A DNA stretch of 64,000 nt from NCBI GenBank assembly GCA_003215775.1, contig QCJW01000003.1:43220-107219 (forward strand), in the 5' to 3' direction. The notes below the pieces were generated by a model. It saw only the letters and a program-made list of their open reading frames with translations, did not search any database and had not been told where the DNA came from. A program made the translations under genes and the position numbers. Below, one piece after another: positions 52,857-63,820 of the stretch. How positions within the stretch are numbered: position 1 is the first letter of the stretch; each line of letters begins with the position of its first letter. This stretch comes from Prochlorococcus sp. AG-409-G20 (lineage in GTDB: Bacteria; Cyanobacteriota; Cyanobacteriia; PCC-6307; Cyanobiaceae).

Positions 52857-54233
52857 GTGTCAAGATCAAACTCTTTCTATGAATGCCAAAGCTGTGGAGC
52901 TCAATTTCCACAATACTTCGGCCGTTGCACAAATTGCGGAAATTGGAACTCAATCATTGAAATTCCTTCAACAAAATCAAGGGAGAAACGAAATCAGAAT
53001 CTTTATCAAACTGCCAATAATAGTTCAAAACTAAGATCTGAATCAATTGAAAAACTTCAAGAACAACCTATAACGCGAATCAGGACTGGTTACCAAGAGT
53101 TTGACCGAGTATTAGGAGATGGGCTTGTACCAGGATCATTAGTACTTGTAGGAGGCGACCCTGGGATAGGTAAAAGCACCCTTCTATTGCAAAGCGCTAC
53201 AGCTATTGCTCAAGAAAGATCAGTTTTGTATGTCAGCGCTGAGGAATCAGCCCAGCAAGTCAGGCTTCGTTGGCAAAGACTTACACAAAAGAAATGCAAT
53301 CTACGGCTTTTAGCCGAAACAAACTTAGACAAAGTTCTAGAAGAACTTCAAAATTTAAGCCCAGAAGTTGCAATCATTGACAGCATTCAAGCACTTAACG
53401 ACGAAAACATCTCAAGCGCTACTGGTTCTATAGCTCAAGTCCGAGAATGCTCATCAGCCCTTCAAAAAATTGCTAAAAATCAAGGAATTTCTTTAATTCT
53501 TGTCGGACATGTTACAAAAGAAGGAATGCTTGCAGGTCCAAAAGTATTAGAACATCTAGTTGATGCAGTGTTAACTTTTGAAGGTGATCGTTTCGCTAGT
53601 CATAGATTACTTCGAGCGGTCAAGAATCGATACGGTGCAACGCATGAGCTAGGTGTTTTTGAAATGCAAGGAACAGGATTGAAAGAAGTTCAAAATCCTA
53701 GCGAACTTTTCTTAAACAATGAATCAGCTCCAGGGGTATCAACAATCGTTGCCTATGAAGGGACAAGATCACTTGTAGTTAATTTGCAAGCATTAGTGAA
53801 CACAACAACATATGCCAGCCCTAGGCGCACTGCGACAGGAATAAATATCAATCGTTTACATCAAATACTTGCTGTTTTAGAAAAACATATAGGTCTAGCA
53901 CTTTCTCGCTATGACTGTTACATAGCTGTTGCAGGTGGCCTACAAGTAGAAGAGCCTGCGGCTGATCTAGGCATTGCAGCTGCGATCTTATCTAGCTTCA
54001 AGGAAACACAATTACCTGAACGAACGATTTTCATGGGTGAAGTTGGTCTAGCAGGTCAATTAAGACCAGTTACCAAGATCGAACAAAGATTAGAAGAGGC
54101 AGAAAGGCTTGGCTTTGAAAGGGCAATCATACCTAAAAACAACACTATTTCCCGGGGTGAATCTAGAGAAATCAATCTAGAATTAATTGAAGTCAAAAAT
54201 ATAAGCGAAGCCATTCTAAATGCACTTGGTTAA
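52857..54233 (+). CDS. radA: DNA repair protein RadA; GTG start
   Basis: CQSCGAQFPQYFGRCTNCGNWN zinc finger, GGDPGIGKSTLLLQ Walker A, KNRYGAT RadA motif. Confidence 0.97.
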   Translation: MSRSNSFYECQSCGAQFPQYFGRCTNCGNWNSIIEIPSTKSREKRNQNLYQTANNSSKLRSESIEKLQEQPITRIRTGYQEFDRVLGDGLVPGSLVLVGGDPGIGKSTLLLQSATAIAQERSVLYVSAEESAQQVRLRWQRLTQKKCNLRLLAETNLDKVLEELQNLSPEVAIIDSIQALNDENISSATGSIAQVRECSSALQKIAKNQGISLILVGHVTKEGMLAGPKVLEHLVDAVLTFEGDRFASHRLLRAVKNRYGATHELGVFEMQGTGLKEVQNPSELFLNNESAPGVSTIVAYEGTRSLVVNLQALVNTTTYASPRRTATGININRLHQILAVLEKHIGLALSRYDCYIAVAGGLQVEEPAADLGIAAAILSSFKETQLPERTIFMGEVGLAGQLRPVTKIEQRLEEAERLGFERAIIPKNNTISRGESREINLELIEVKNISEAILNALG

Positions 54234-54253
54234 AAAAATTAGTCTACTAATTT
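54231..54253 (-). terminator. intrinsic terminator of ycf3
   Basis: Perfect 8-bp inverted repeat AAATTAGT-CT-ACTAATTT at 54236..54253; on the minus strand the stem runs into a T-run (TTTTTTTA). Confidence 0.75.
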
Positions 54254-54264
54254 AAACTTTAAGT

Positions 54265-54786
54265 CTAAAATATCACATCTATATTACTTCTTCCAGTTGT
54301 TTTAAGCCAATTCTCTATATCTAAGTATCCACCTGGGTATAGCCTTACAGCTTTACTCCAAACTTCTGCGGCACGATCAAACCAAATATCGCATTCATCT
54401 TGATTACCAGCTTGTTTGGCTAATCGCCCACGTTTTTCATAGATCAAACCCATATTCTTTAGACACGAAGGTTGCTTTGGATTCTCCTCCAGAGCCTTTA
54501 GATAGGTTTGCAAAGCCCTGTCTTCGTCTCCATTACTCATATAAATAATTGCCATATTTTTGAGAGTTTCCCCCCTGTCAACTGCATTCTCCTCAAGTTT
54601 CAGACTTTCTTCGTAATTCTCTAAGGCCTCAGAATAATCCCCATCATTTTGAGCGGATAGGCCATCACGGTAATAGATATAAGCTTTCTTTTCGTTTGCA
54701 TCAATAGGCATCATCTTCACAATCATTTCTGCCATAACAGTGAAGGCCTTGTCGAAGAAATTTTCCTTGTTGTTACTACGTGGCAC
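54265..54786 (-). CDS. ycf3: photosystem I assembly protein Ycf3 (TPR); GTG start at [15 protein letters not shown]
   Basis: [61 protein letters not shown]. Confidence 0.95.
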   Translation of the reverse strand: MPRSNNKENFFDKAFTVMAEMIVKMMPIDANEKKAYIYYRDGLSAQNDGDYSEALENYEESLKLEENAVDRGETLKNMAIIYMSNGDEDRALQTYLKALEENPKQPSCLKNMGLIYEKRGRLAKQAGNQDECDIWFDRAAEVWSKAVRLYPGGYLDIENWLKTTGRSNIDVIF

Positions 54787-54932
54787 AGCAGACTCGAGAT
54801 AAAGAAGTAGGGAACCATCCTGCCGGAACAATGGAATTTTTGGGGAGTAATGTTAATTCAAAGTTTTTCTTAAGCAATTTTCGTGCCTGATGCCTTTTGG
54901 TCATTAGCGTAGATATGAACTCTTACTAAACC

Positions 54933-57263
54933 GTGAGCCAAAGAAATCTGGCCAGCTCACAAAACTCCTTCTTACTAGATGTTGAAGGCATGAAATGTGG
55001 TGGTTGCGTGAGATCTGTGGAACAGATCTTGCTAGATCAACCGCAAGTCAAAAATGCCAGTGTGAATCTTGTTTCTAGAACTGCGTGGGTAGATCTAGAG
55101 AAAGACAATAGCGACATTGAAAGCATACTTTCATCTCTGAGCAATCGAGGATTCCCATCCAAAATCAAACCATCGAAAATTACACAACCAACCTCTCTTG
55201 AGGAAGAAGACATATTTCGTAGATGGTGGCAACAATGGCGTCAATTAGTCATAGCCTTGTTTCTGCTTGTTCTTTCAGTACTGGGCCATCTTGCAGAAGG
55301 GGGCAATTTGGATCTACCAATACTAGGAACTTTGCCATTTCATGCAGCGCTTGCAACTGTTGCATTAATAGGCCCAGGCAAAGCAATTCTTCAGGGAGGA
55401 GCAAAAGCAGCTCTTTCATCAAGTCCCAACATGGACACTCTTGTAGGGCTGGGTGTAAGCAGTGCTTACTTAGCGAGTCTTATTGCTTTGGCATGGCCTC
55501 AAGTTGGCTGGCCTTGCTTTTTTAATGAACCAGTAATGCTTCTTGGATTTGTTCTCTTAGGAAGATTCATGGAAGAAAGGGCAAGATTTCGCACAGGACA
55601 AGCAATTAAGCAATTAGCCGAATTGCAACCTGACAAAGCAAGGTTGTTAAACGATAATCTCCAAATTCGTGAAATTAGAGTTGGTGCTCTTCAGCCTGGT
55701 GACAAAGTCCAATTACTAGCTGGAGATCGAATACCAGTGGACGGAGTGGTTTTGGAAGGAAATTCAACAATAGATATTTCTAGTCTTACTGGGGAACCAA
55801 TGCCTATAGAAGCTCATCCAGGCACTGAAATCAGCTCAGGGAGTCTCAACCTAGAAGCAAACTTGATTATGGAAGTAAAACGAATTGGTTCAGAAACTGC
55901 ATTGGCAAGAATAATAAGTCTCGTAGAAGAAGCACAAGCACGAAAAGCACCTATTCAAGGATTAGCTGATCGAGTTGCAGGCAATTTCTGTTATGGAGTT
56001 CTCTTACTCGCAAGTACTACTTTTATATTTTGGTGGCAAATAGGTACTCGAATTTGGCCAGAAGTACTTAATGCATCAGGACAAGGCTTGATTCATAGTC
56101 ATGAGCATGGCTTGCATAGCTCTCTAGGAGTAGGAGCAGAGACACCTTTAGGCTTGGCCCTGCAATTGTCTATAGCTGTTCTCGTAATTGCATGTCCATG
56201 CGCCTTGGGGCTGGCCACTCCAACCGTAATCACAGTCGCTTCCGGCAAAGCAGCTCGCAGGGGTTGGCTGTTTAGAGGAGGAGATGTAATAGAAATGGCT
56301 GCTTCACTTAACCAAATTATTTTTGACAAAACTGGAACTCTTACTATCGGGCGGCCACTTGTATCTGGCCTATTAGCAACAAATAAACCTGAAAGAATGC
56401 TACAACTAGCTGCCAGTGTTGAGCAAAATAGCAGGCACCCATTAGCACATGCAATTTTGCAAGAAAGTCAACGTCAAAAAATAAATCTTCTTGACACAAT
56501 CTCTAGTCAAACTTTTCCAGGAAGAGGAGTAAAGGGAGTTCTCAAAAATATTGATGATCCAATTCGAGTAGGTACACTAGAATGGCTGCTATCGGAAGGA
56601 GTAATATTTAACTCGAAAATAGAAAATGGCCTTAACAATTTACAGGAAAATAATGCATCACTAGTAGCAATTTCAGAAGGCACAACACTGTTGGGATTCA
56701 TATCAATTGCAGATCAACTCCGGCAAGACGTAGAAATAGCTATAGATAGATTACGAGAGCAAGGTATTAAGTTATCTATACTTAGTGGTGATCGACGTGA
56801 GCCAGTAGAAAAAATAGCCAAACAATTAAAATTCTCAGATAAGGAAATAGGTTGGCAACTTCTTCCTGAAGAAAAACTACAGCAGTTGGAATTAATACAA
56901 AAGTCTGGGAAAACTGCAATGGTTGGTGATGGAATAAATGATGCTCCTGCGCTTGCAGCATCTGATCTTGGGATTGCAATCGGAACTGGCACACAAATTG
57001 CTCAAGATTCAGCTGACTTACTGTTACTTGGAGACCGGCTAGAAGGATTACCAGAAGCCTTATTACTTGCTCGCAAAACCATGAACAAAGTCAAACAAAA
57101 TTTGGCTTGGGCATTTGGCTATAACCTTATAGCTTTGCCGATAGCTGCAGGACTATTACTTCCCAGTTATGGCCTCTTGCTTTCCCCCCCAATAGCAGCA
57201 CTCTTAATGGCAATTAGCTCAATAACAGTTGTCATCAATGCTTTATCTCTGAATCCTTCATGA
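54933..57263 (+). CDS. heavy-metal (copper-type) P1B ATPase; GTG start
   Basis: HMA motif [20 protein letters not shown] (CPC), [19 protein letters not shown]; His-rich loop [11 protein letters not shown]. Confidence 0.95.
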   Translation: MSQRNLASSQNSFLLDVEGMKCGGCVRSVEQILLDQPQVKNASVNLVSRTAWVDLEKDNSDIESILSSLSNRGFPSKIKPSKITQPTSLEEEDIFRRWWQQWRQLVIALFLLVLSVLGHLAEGGNLDLPILGTLPFHAALATVALIGPGKAILQGGAKAALSSSPNMDTLVGLGVSSAYLASLIALAWPQVGWPCFFNEPVMLLGFVLLGRFMEERARFRTGQAIKQLAELQPDKARLLNDNLQIREIRVGALQPGDKVQLLAGDRIPVDGVVLEGNSTIDISSLTGEPMPIEAHPGTEISSGSLNLEANLIMEVKRIGSETALARIISLVEEAQARKAPIQGLADRVAGNFCYGVLLLASTTFIFWWQIGTRIWPEVLNASGQGLIHSHEHGLHSSLGVGAETPLGLALQLSIAVLVIACPCALGLATPTVITVASGKAARRGWLFRGGDVIEMAASLNQIIFDKTGTLTIGRPLVSGLLATNKPERMLQLAASVEQNSRHPLAHAILQESQRQKINLLDTISSQTFPGRGVKGVLKNIDDPIRVGTLEWLLSEGVIFNSKIENGLNNLQENNASLVAISEGTTLLGFISIADQLRQDVEIAIDRLREQGIKLSILSGDRREPVEKIAKQLKFSDKEIGWQLLPEEKLQQLELIQKSGKTAMVGDGINDAPALAASDLGIAIGTGTQIAQDSADLLLLGDRLEGLPEALLLARKTMNKVKQNLAWAFGYNLIALPIAAGLLLPSYGLLLSPPIAALLMAISSITVVINALSLNPS

Positions 57264-57895
57264 AAGGTCTTTTCCTAGTATTTGAAGGTATTGATGGATG
57301 TGGAAAAACCACTCAAATAAATCATTTATCAAATTGGCTGCCCAATAGTGGATTAATGCCATCAGGATCGAAGTTACTAATAACTAGAGAACCTGGTGGC
57401 ACTTCCTTAGGAACTTCTCTAAGACACTTACTCCTTCATCCACCAGGTGATCAATCTCCTGAACCATTAACCGAATTACTTTTATATGCCGCTGATCGAG
57501 CTCAACATGTTTCTCAATTAATCATTCCATCTCTTAAAAAAGGAGACTGGGTGATTTCTGATAGATTTAGCGGCTCAACCTTGGCTTACCAGGGCTATGG
57601 AAGAAAGCTGAATATTAAAATGATCAAGCAATTAGAATTAATTGCAACTCAGGAGCTAGTTCCTGATATAACTTTTTGGCTAGATATCTCTGTAAAAGAA
57701 AGTTTAGGAAGACGCAAATTAGAATCCAATGATCGAATAGAAGCAGAAGGCAGTCAATTTCTTAGCAGAGTTTCTTCTGGATTTTCTGAAATAGCAAAAG
57801 ATCGTAAATGGATTCGTTTGTCAGCTGATAATAGTTGTAATTTAGTTCACAAGGAAATCACAAGGAAAATTAAAGAATTCCTGCTCAACACCTGA
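57260..57895 (+). CDS. tmk: thymidylate kinase
   Basis: [35 protein letters not shown]. Confidence 0.97.
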   Translation: MKGLFLVFEGIDGCGKTTQINHLSNWLPNSGLMPSGSKLLITREPGGTSLGTSLRHLLLHPPGDQSPEPLTELLLYAADRAQHVSQLIIPSLKKGDWVISDRFSGSTLAYQGYGRKLNIKMIKQLELIATQELVPDITFWLDISVKESLGRRKLESNDRIEAEGSQFLSRVSSGFSEIAKDRKWIRLSADNSCNLVHKEITRKIKEFLLNT

Positions 57896-57905
57896 CAAAT
57901 AAATC

Positions 57906-58895
57906 ATGGATAGAACTGATAAGGATAATGAAATATTTGATGAAATTATTGGTCAAGAATATGCTATTTCTATTTTAAAGTCTGCCATAAAGAAAGAAAG
58001 AATTGCCCCTGCATATCTTTTCCATGGTCCGGAGGGTGTGGGAAGAAAGAAAACCGCTCTTTGTTTTTTGGAAGGATTATTAAATCATGGGAATTCATCA
58101 GCTCGAGATAGAAAAAGATTGAGAGCATTTAATCATCCTGACCTTTATTGGGTTGAGCCAACTTATACATACCAAGGAGAACTAATAACAAGATCATTTG
58201 CTGAAGAAGAAGGCATCACAAAACGTAATCAGCCTCAGATAAGACTTGAACAAATCAGAAGGATTGCCAACTTCTTAGGGAAACAACCTATTGAAGGGAA
58301 AGCAAGTATGGTCGTTATCGAAGATATAGAGCTAATGCAGGAAGCAGCAGCGAATGCACTTCTAAAGACTCTAGAAGAACCAAAGCAAGGAGTCATAATC
58401 TTAATTTCATCAAGACCAGAGAAACTCCTAGAAACTATCATTTCTAGATGTCAAAATATTCCATTTACACGACTTAAATTAGAAAGTATTCAAACAATAC
58501 TCAATAAAGAAGCAAGAAGTTTTCAAATCTTGACAAGCAAATCTCTGACAGAAGAGGAAAGAAGTTTATTGCATCTTGCAAATGGATCTCCAGGATCTTT
58601 ACTCAAAAACCTAAATAATTGGAATGAAATACCTTCTGAATTATTTTCTCGACTTAGCAATATTCCACAAAATCCATTAGAAGCCTTATATCTTGCACGA
58701 GATATAACAGACAGCCTCGATGAAGAAAAACAACTATGGTTAATTAACTGGTTAGCACAAAAAGTGTGGAGGGAAACTTACAATAAAAATTATATTCTCC
58801 AACTAGAGAAATTACGATCACAATTACTTTGCTATGTCCAACCTCGATTAGGATGGGAGGTGACACTAATTAGATTGCTTGATATGAAGAATTAA
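57906..58895 (+). CDS. holB: DNA polymerase III delta' subunit
   Basis: [42 protein letters not shown]. Confidence 0.93.
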   Translation: MDRTDKDNEIFDEIIGQEYAISILKSAIKKERIAPAYLFHGPEGVGRKKTALCFLEGLLNHGNSSARDRKRLRAFNHPDLYWVEPTYTYQGELITRSFAEEEGITKRNQPQIRLEQIRRIANFLGKQPIEGKASMVVIEDIELMQEAAANALLKTLEEPKQGVIILISSRPEKLLETIISRCQNIPFTRLKLESIQTILNKEARSFQILTSKSLTEEERSLLHLANGSPGSLLKNLNNWNEIPSELFSRLSNIPQNPLEALYLARDITDSLDEEKQLWLINWLAQKVWRETYNKNYILQLEKLRSQLLCYVQPRLGWEVTLIRLLDMKN

Positions 58896-59689
58896 GCACT
58901 TGCTGGCTCAGTAGCCTGATCTTGAGTTATTTCTTTATCCATTCGAGATTTCAAGAGTATTGCCTGATAATCTTTAATCTTTGCACCTGTTGGCAATTCC
59001 AGACAATATCCAGCTCCATAGACTGTTTTAATAAACCGAGGCTTTCGAGGGTCAGGTTCTAGCTTGGTTCTTAAATGACGAACATGAACTCGAATAGTTT
59101 CAATATCATCATCAGGTTCATATCCCCATACCTCTTTAAGAATTAAAGAAGGAGAAACAGTTTGGCCATGTCTTTGTAGTAAGCAATGCAGCAATTCAAA
59201 TTCTAAATGCGTTAATCGAACTGGATCGTCAAACCAAATAACTTCAAACCTTTCTGGCACAAGAGTCAAAGGCCCATAACTAAGTATCTCCTGATGATTC
59301 GTTCCTAATGGGGCCCTATCAGTACGACGTAATAATGCCTTAACTCGAACTTGTAACTCTTCCAAATCAAAAGGCTTGGTCAAATAATCATCTGCTCCCG
59401 AATTAAATCCACTCACCTTGTCTTTGGTTCCTGCTAGGGCTGTCAACATCAAAATCGGGATACCCGATGTTCTCTCATCTCTTCTCAAACGCTGACAAAG
59501 AGTAAGTCCATCTACTTTGGGCAACATCAAATCTAGAACAATCAAATCTGGGTTGTACTGAAGCGCAAGCGCTTGTCCTTTGATTCCATCTTCGGCACTT
59601 TGGACATCGAAACCAGTGTGCTCTAGATGACCACTTACCAGTTCACGCATATCCTTATCGTCTTCAATCAATAAGATGCAAGGCTTCAT
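58892..59689 (-). CDS. rpaA: OmpR-type response regulator RpaA
   Basis: [74 protein letters not shown]. Confidence 0.93.
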   Translation of the reverse strand: MKPCILLIEDDKDMRELVSGHLEHTGFDVQSAEDGIKGQALALQYNPDLIVLDLMLPKVDGLTLCQRLRRDERTSGIPILMLTALAGTKDKVSGFNSGADDYLTKPFDLEELQVRVKALLRRTDRAPLGTNHQEILSYGPLTLVPERFEVIWFDDPVRLTHLEFELLHCLLQRHGQTVSPSLILKEVWGYEPDDDIETIRVHVRHLRTKLEPDPRKPRFIKTVYGAGYCLELPTGAKIKDYQAILLKSRMDKEITQDQATEPASA

Positions 59690-60090
59690 TAATCTGATTC
59701 AGGGCTAGATAGATCGCCAACAAAAGCTGGCAAACAAGTTTTTAGGATTCTCTCAAGATTTTCTTTATGTTGCACAATTTGTATGCAGATCGAAAGTTTT
59801 CATGGATTATCCGAGAGTCATTGTAGCGCAAGACTTTTTCTTGATTTGCAGGCATAACCAGGCATCCGTGTCTTTAGAAAGTCTTCCAAATTGAGAGCTT
59901 ATTAAGAACCTCCAGTGATTAGAAAAATGCAACCAAGCCATCGAAACATGATTGCTGGAGCAATCCATCGTTGATAAATGAGCTTAAAAAGCTTTTTAGA
60001 ATTGTTTTATCAAGTAATTAACAGAGCACGCTTCAGAAATATTTTTGAAGCAAAGCTTTGCATCAAAAACACCAAATAATTTACAAAGAT

Positions 60091-60480
60091 CTACCACATG
60101 TCTTCATTTGCTGGACTTTTTTCTTGCTTGCGTTGTTCCAATACTTCTAATCTCTTTTCGAACTCTTTTTGCTCAAGATCCACTGTTATATCTTCTGCAC
60201 CCTTTATTTTCAAAACTTCCTTGATCTTTTTCCCAAAGTCATGATCAAAATATTCTTTCATTTCTCTCCAAATTTCCCTCTCTTCTTCGTTGCCAACAGT
60301 ACCTCTTACTTGGAGATCGAGTACTTCTTTCGCAAATGTTCTGAGCTCTTTCTCAGACATAGCATCCACTCTGTTTTCTATGTAAATACCCTTTAGGGTC
60401 TCTAATTGACCTTTAGTAAGGTCCTTAAAAGAAATTTCTTCTTTTTTCATGCTTGATGAATAAAGCAAGGTTGAATCCAA
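60091..60480 (-). CDS. hypothetical small charged protein (likely start MKKEEISFKDL)
   Basis: Intact ORF, highly acidic/basic helical composition (LTKGQLETLKGIYIENRVDAMSEKELRTFAKEVLDLQVRGTVGNEEEREIWREMKEYF). Confidence 0.7.
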   Translation of the reverse strand: MDSTLLYSSSMKKEEISFKDLTKGQLETLKGIYIENRVDAMSEKELRTFAKEVLDLQVRGTVGNEEEREIWREMKEYFDHDFGKKIKEVLKIKGAEDITVDLEQKEFEKRLEVLEQRKQEKSPANEDMW

Positions 60481-60774
60481 ATCCTTTGCTATTTACGCAA
60501 TCTAAGACAACATTCTGTTACCAGCTAAAAGACAAGCAAAGCAAAAGTTATACCTGTTAGAAATTATTACTTGCATAAAAAACGATTCAGCAAGAAAAAC
60601 TCTTCGGGAAGAGATGCTTTCAATAGCTTAAGGCTACTTATAGAATCAGCTTACAGACAGTCGAAATATCAATAAACTTTTCTCGCAAATATGGCAACCC
60701 TTCTGCAGGATAGTAGCTGCTACTTGGATGAATGAGGATTGAATATTGTTCATTAAATCCCTTTTAGCCACAGG

Positions 60775-60800
60775 AAAACAACACACCATCTTCAATGGTG
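60775..60800 (-). terminator. candidate intrinsic terminator downstream of tRNA-Asn
   Basis: Minus strand CACCAT-TGAAG-ATGGTG followed by TGTTGTTTT. Confidence 0.55.
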
Positions 60801-60824
60801 ACGGCTATTTTAGTGAATTGAAAA

Positions 60825-60896
60825 CTCCCCGGGCGGGATTCGAACCTGCGACCAATCGATTAACAGTCGACCGCTCTACCGCTGAGCTACCGAGGA
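60825..60896 (-). tRNA. tRNA-Asn (GTT)
   Basis: Minus strand TCCTCGGTAGCTCAGCGGTAGAGCGGTCGACTGTTAATCGATTGGTCGCAGGTTCGAATCCCGCCCGGGGAG: 7-bp acceptor stem, D/T arms (GGTTCGAATCC), anticodon GTT; no encoded CCA. Confidence 0.97.
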
Positions 60897-60919
60897 TTGC
60901 ATCTCAAAGAACTTAACCT

Positions 60920-61621
60920 TCACCCCCTCCTGAGGGCAAGTGACCTTATGCGGTTGCTAATAAGACTTCCAGGTTGCCACTGTCCAATTTGCCCATTTTC
61001 CATAACTGCTGCACGTGTCGAGAACTGAAGTTCTTCTAAACGATGGGTAATCCATAAAGCAGTAATTGGATCTTCAGAGCGCGTACAAAGGTTCTGAACT
61101 ATCGACAAAACCATTTCCTGACTCACTGGATCCAACAAAGCCGTTGGTTCGTCTAAAAGCATTAATTTGGCCTCACTAGCTAATGCTCCCGCAAGAGCTA
61201 ATCGCTGTTTCTGACCACCACTGAGAGTATGTAGAGGTCTTGAATTCATCTCACTCATGCCCACTTGTCTCAAAGCATCGTCAATCCTTTCTTGACGCTC
61301 AGATTCTGTCAAATCCATAGGAAGTCCAAGACTTAAATCACTCTCACAACTTGGCAAAAGCAGCTGGTGATCTGGATTTTGACAAACGAGAGCAGGTGTT
61401 AGCTGGGAATAAATATGACCTTCCTGCGGATGCAACATTCCACTAATCAAACGAAACAAAGTGCTTTTGCCACTGCCATTACTTCCAACAATCATCCACA
61501 AGCCAGGCCCTGGAATTAAAAAGCTACATCTATCAAGAACCTTTGTTCCTGAAGGCCACGCAAAGCTAACCTTATCCAGAATTAGACAAGATGAATCCTG
61601 TGAAGCATCAGCGGAGAACAA
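60920..61621 (-). CDS. ABC transporter ATP-binding protein (CbiO/Ecf-like)
   Basis: VGSNGSGKSTLFRLISG, QNPDHQLLLPSCESDL, LSGGQKQRLALAGALA, LLLDEPTALLD. Confidence 0.92.
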   Translation of the reverse strand: MFSADASQDSSCLILDKVSFAWPSGTKVLDRCSFLIPGPGLWMIVGSNGSGKSTLFRLISGMLHPQEGHIYSQLTPALVCQNPDHQLLLPSCESDLSLGLPMDLTESERQERIDDALRQVGMSEMNSRPLHTLSGGQKQRLALAGALASEAKLMLLDEPTALLDPVSQEMVLSIVQNLCTRSEDPITALWITHRLEELQFSTRAAVMENGQIGQWQPGSLISNRIRSLALRRG

Positions 61622-61636
61622 AATGCACTCCCTGGA

Positions 61637-61951
61637 TCAAGAATCAAAAGAGAAGCCTGGCCGCTTGGTTCCACCAATAGCAGCTGTTTTCTCATAAATT
61701 TGGACAGCTAATAATTCTGAAACTCTTACGCTAACTTTCTTATCTTCTACTTGCTCACATGTAAGTTCTAAAAGCCTTGGCTGTTCTCTCTCCATGCAGC
61801 TACGGACTTCTTTATAAAGAGATAAAGCATCTTCAAGTTTTTTGCGCTGAACAGATAAGGGCAAAGGGCTTAACTTCATCGCAAGTTCAATTACGTACAC
61901 AAGACAAGGGTGATAAAGGATTGCGCATTGTTGCCCAAAAGACAAATTCAA
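61637..61951 (-). CDS. hypothetical protein (likely start [19 protein letters not shown])
   Basis: Intact ORF directly upstream of the ABC ATPase on the same strand. Confidence 0.6.
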   Translation of the reverse strand: MNLSFGQQCAILYHPCLVYVIELAMKLSPLPLSVQRKKLEDALSLYKEVRSCMEREQPRLLELTCEQVEDKKVSVRVSELLAVQIYEKTAAIGGTKRPGFSFDS

Positions 61952-62131
61952 TGCCTTGTTTTGATATTAATAAAAAATTTTTCTAACTGTAAAGCTTTGA
62001 GAAATAATTCACATAGGATATGGATTATATGAAAGAACAAGGAAAATTACATCTATATAGTCATAGATTATTTCCTTCCTAGCTCATTCCTCTCATACTT
62101 GCCCACAAAATATATTCACGACTAGAAATGA

Positions 62132-63820
62132 TTAAGGGTTACAGACTAGAAGGCTCCATGATTCTTCCTTGTCAAAAGTTTTACATTTTTTATTAGCAAA
62201 TTTTAATTTAAATTTGCCAGGATCTCTTGTAAGAATAGATTTTATTGAAGGAGCAGCTTGAATAGTAAGAATTCGTTTTTGTGCATACCAATTCAAACTT
62301 GGCCGTTCAAAAGTATCATCAAGAGCAATATCTGAGATTTGAGATCTGTACGCCAAATTCGCTGGAGGCCCTACAACCCAATGTTCATTTAATTCCCATA
62401 ACCACAAGGGTCCTGACATAAGCACAAAAAGTCCTGCCAAACTGCCAATTACAACCAAAAGCCCTCCTATTGATCTTTGAAATTCTTCTGACTTTCCAAT
62501 CAGCCACCCTCCCAGAAGCCAACCTAAGCCAGCCATCAGGGCAATTAAGCTATATGGACGAAAAGCTGGGAAAAACCCTAAAAACCCTATCAATCCCAAA
62601 AAGATAATCAACGAGGCAAGAACACTCCAAAGAATCGGCACCAAAAATAAAATTTTTCGAGCAGGCGGTCTTGCTTCATGGCTTTGAAGAATTAGCCAAG
62701 CGAATGGTCTACCCACTAGCAATGCAAATGGCAGCCAGAGAGAATGGCTATACCAAGGCAACTGAGTTCTCAAGAAAAAAATCGCAATAGATAAAATAAA
62801 TTGAGTAGCCAAGGTCCATCTTCCCCAAGGGCTATATCTTTCTCTCCAAGCCCATAAAACACCTATCGGCCATAACAATAGCCAAGGCCAACCTCCTTCC
62901 AATAGCTCTATAACAGGGACTCTCCAGCCGAGATCACTGCCTGAGCCTGCAGTAAACAAAACACGACCAGCCCCATCACCCCACCAAAGCCAAGCTGCAT
63001 CCGAACCTCTACTAATTACATGCCAAATATGCCAAGAAATTCCTGGAAGAAGACCAACCGTTAACCATCGATTTATAGGCCACAGTGATAAATCCTGAAA
63101 CCTGCGGCCCCATATCATCGGTATCAATCCTGCACATGCAACTGGAATAATTAAAGGGGCTTTTAGTAAAAGCATGCTGCTCATTACACCACCAATTCCT
63201 AAAGCTCGCCAACGATCCTTCTTGCTTCCATCTAACGAGATAAGCAATAACCAAAACAAAGCAATCCCACTAAGCTGGGTGCCATCAAGCATTGCCAAAC
63301 GTCCATGCCTCGCAATAGGCAATAGGGTTAAAAGAATCCCGGCCGTAGCTAAGCTAGAAATACGATCTCGCAATAAATTCCACTGAATCAAGCCACCTAA
63401 AGGCACAACAAAAGTAGATAAAAATGCAGGTATAATCCTAATCACAAACTCAGAAGGTAAACTTTTATTCTCAACAACCCCTGCTCCTGTCAATTTCATT
63501 GCAATTGCAATTAACCAATGCAAACCTGGCGGTTTATTTAAATAGTCTGAATACCAAAGAGTAGGAATTAAGACCTCACTTCCCTTCTTATCAAGCAATT
63601 CCAAGGCAACTCGAGCTACTGTACCTTCATCAAAATCCCTTAAAGGTAAATCACCTAAACCCACCACAGCAAGAGCGCAAGCCAGCAGCCAAAAGACCAG
63701 AAGTCCTAGATAAGGATTACGGCCATAAAAAATCCTCTTACACCCCGTAAGTACATATGAGTAGAATGCGTTCAATGTCATCCAGCCAAAACAATCACCA
63801 ACAAATAGCTTGCAGATCAA
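62132..63820 (-). CDS. GT-C type membrane glycosyltransferase (ArnT/PMT-like)
   Basis: Multi-TM; LGLGDLPLRDFDEGTVARVALELL near N-terminus and YLNKPPGLHWLIAIAMKL motif. Confidence 0.88.
   Translation of the reverse strand: MICKLFVGDCFGWMTLNAFYSYVLTGCKRIFYGRNPYLGLLVFWLLACALAVVGLGDLPLRDFDEGTVARVALELLDKKGSEVLIPTLWYSDYLNKPPGLHWLIAIAMKLTGAGVVENKSLPSEFVIRIIPAFLSTFVVPLGGLIQWNLLRDRISSLATAGILLTLLPIARHGRLAMLDGTQLSGIALFWLLLISLDGSKKDRWRALGIGGVMSSMLLLKAPLIIPVACAGLIPMIWGRRFQDLSLWPINRWLTVGLLPGISWHIWHVISRGSDAAWLWWGDGAGRVLFTAGSGSDLGWRVPVIELLEGGWPWLLLWPIGVLWAWRERYSPWGRWTLATQFILSIAIFFLRTQLPWYSHSLWLPFALLVGRPFAWLILQSHEARPPARKILFLVPILWSVLASLIIFLGLIGFLGFFPAFRPYSLIALMAGLGWLLGGWLIGKSEEFQRSIGGLLVVIGSLAGLFVLMSGPLWLWELNEHWVVGPPANLAYRSQISDIALDDTFERPSLNWYAQKRILTIQAAPSIKSILTRDPGKFKLKFANKKCKTFDKEESWSLLVCNP

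Noticed and set aside
60825-60896. tRNA-Asn as an active island attachment site
   Set aside because: No duplicated tRNA 3' end or integrase recognised nearby; only kept as a contextual remark
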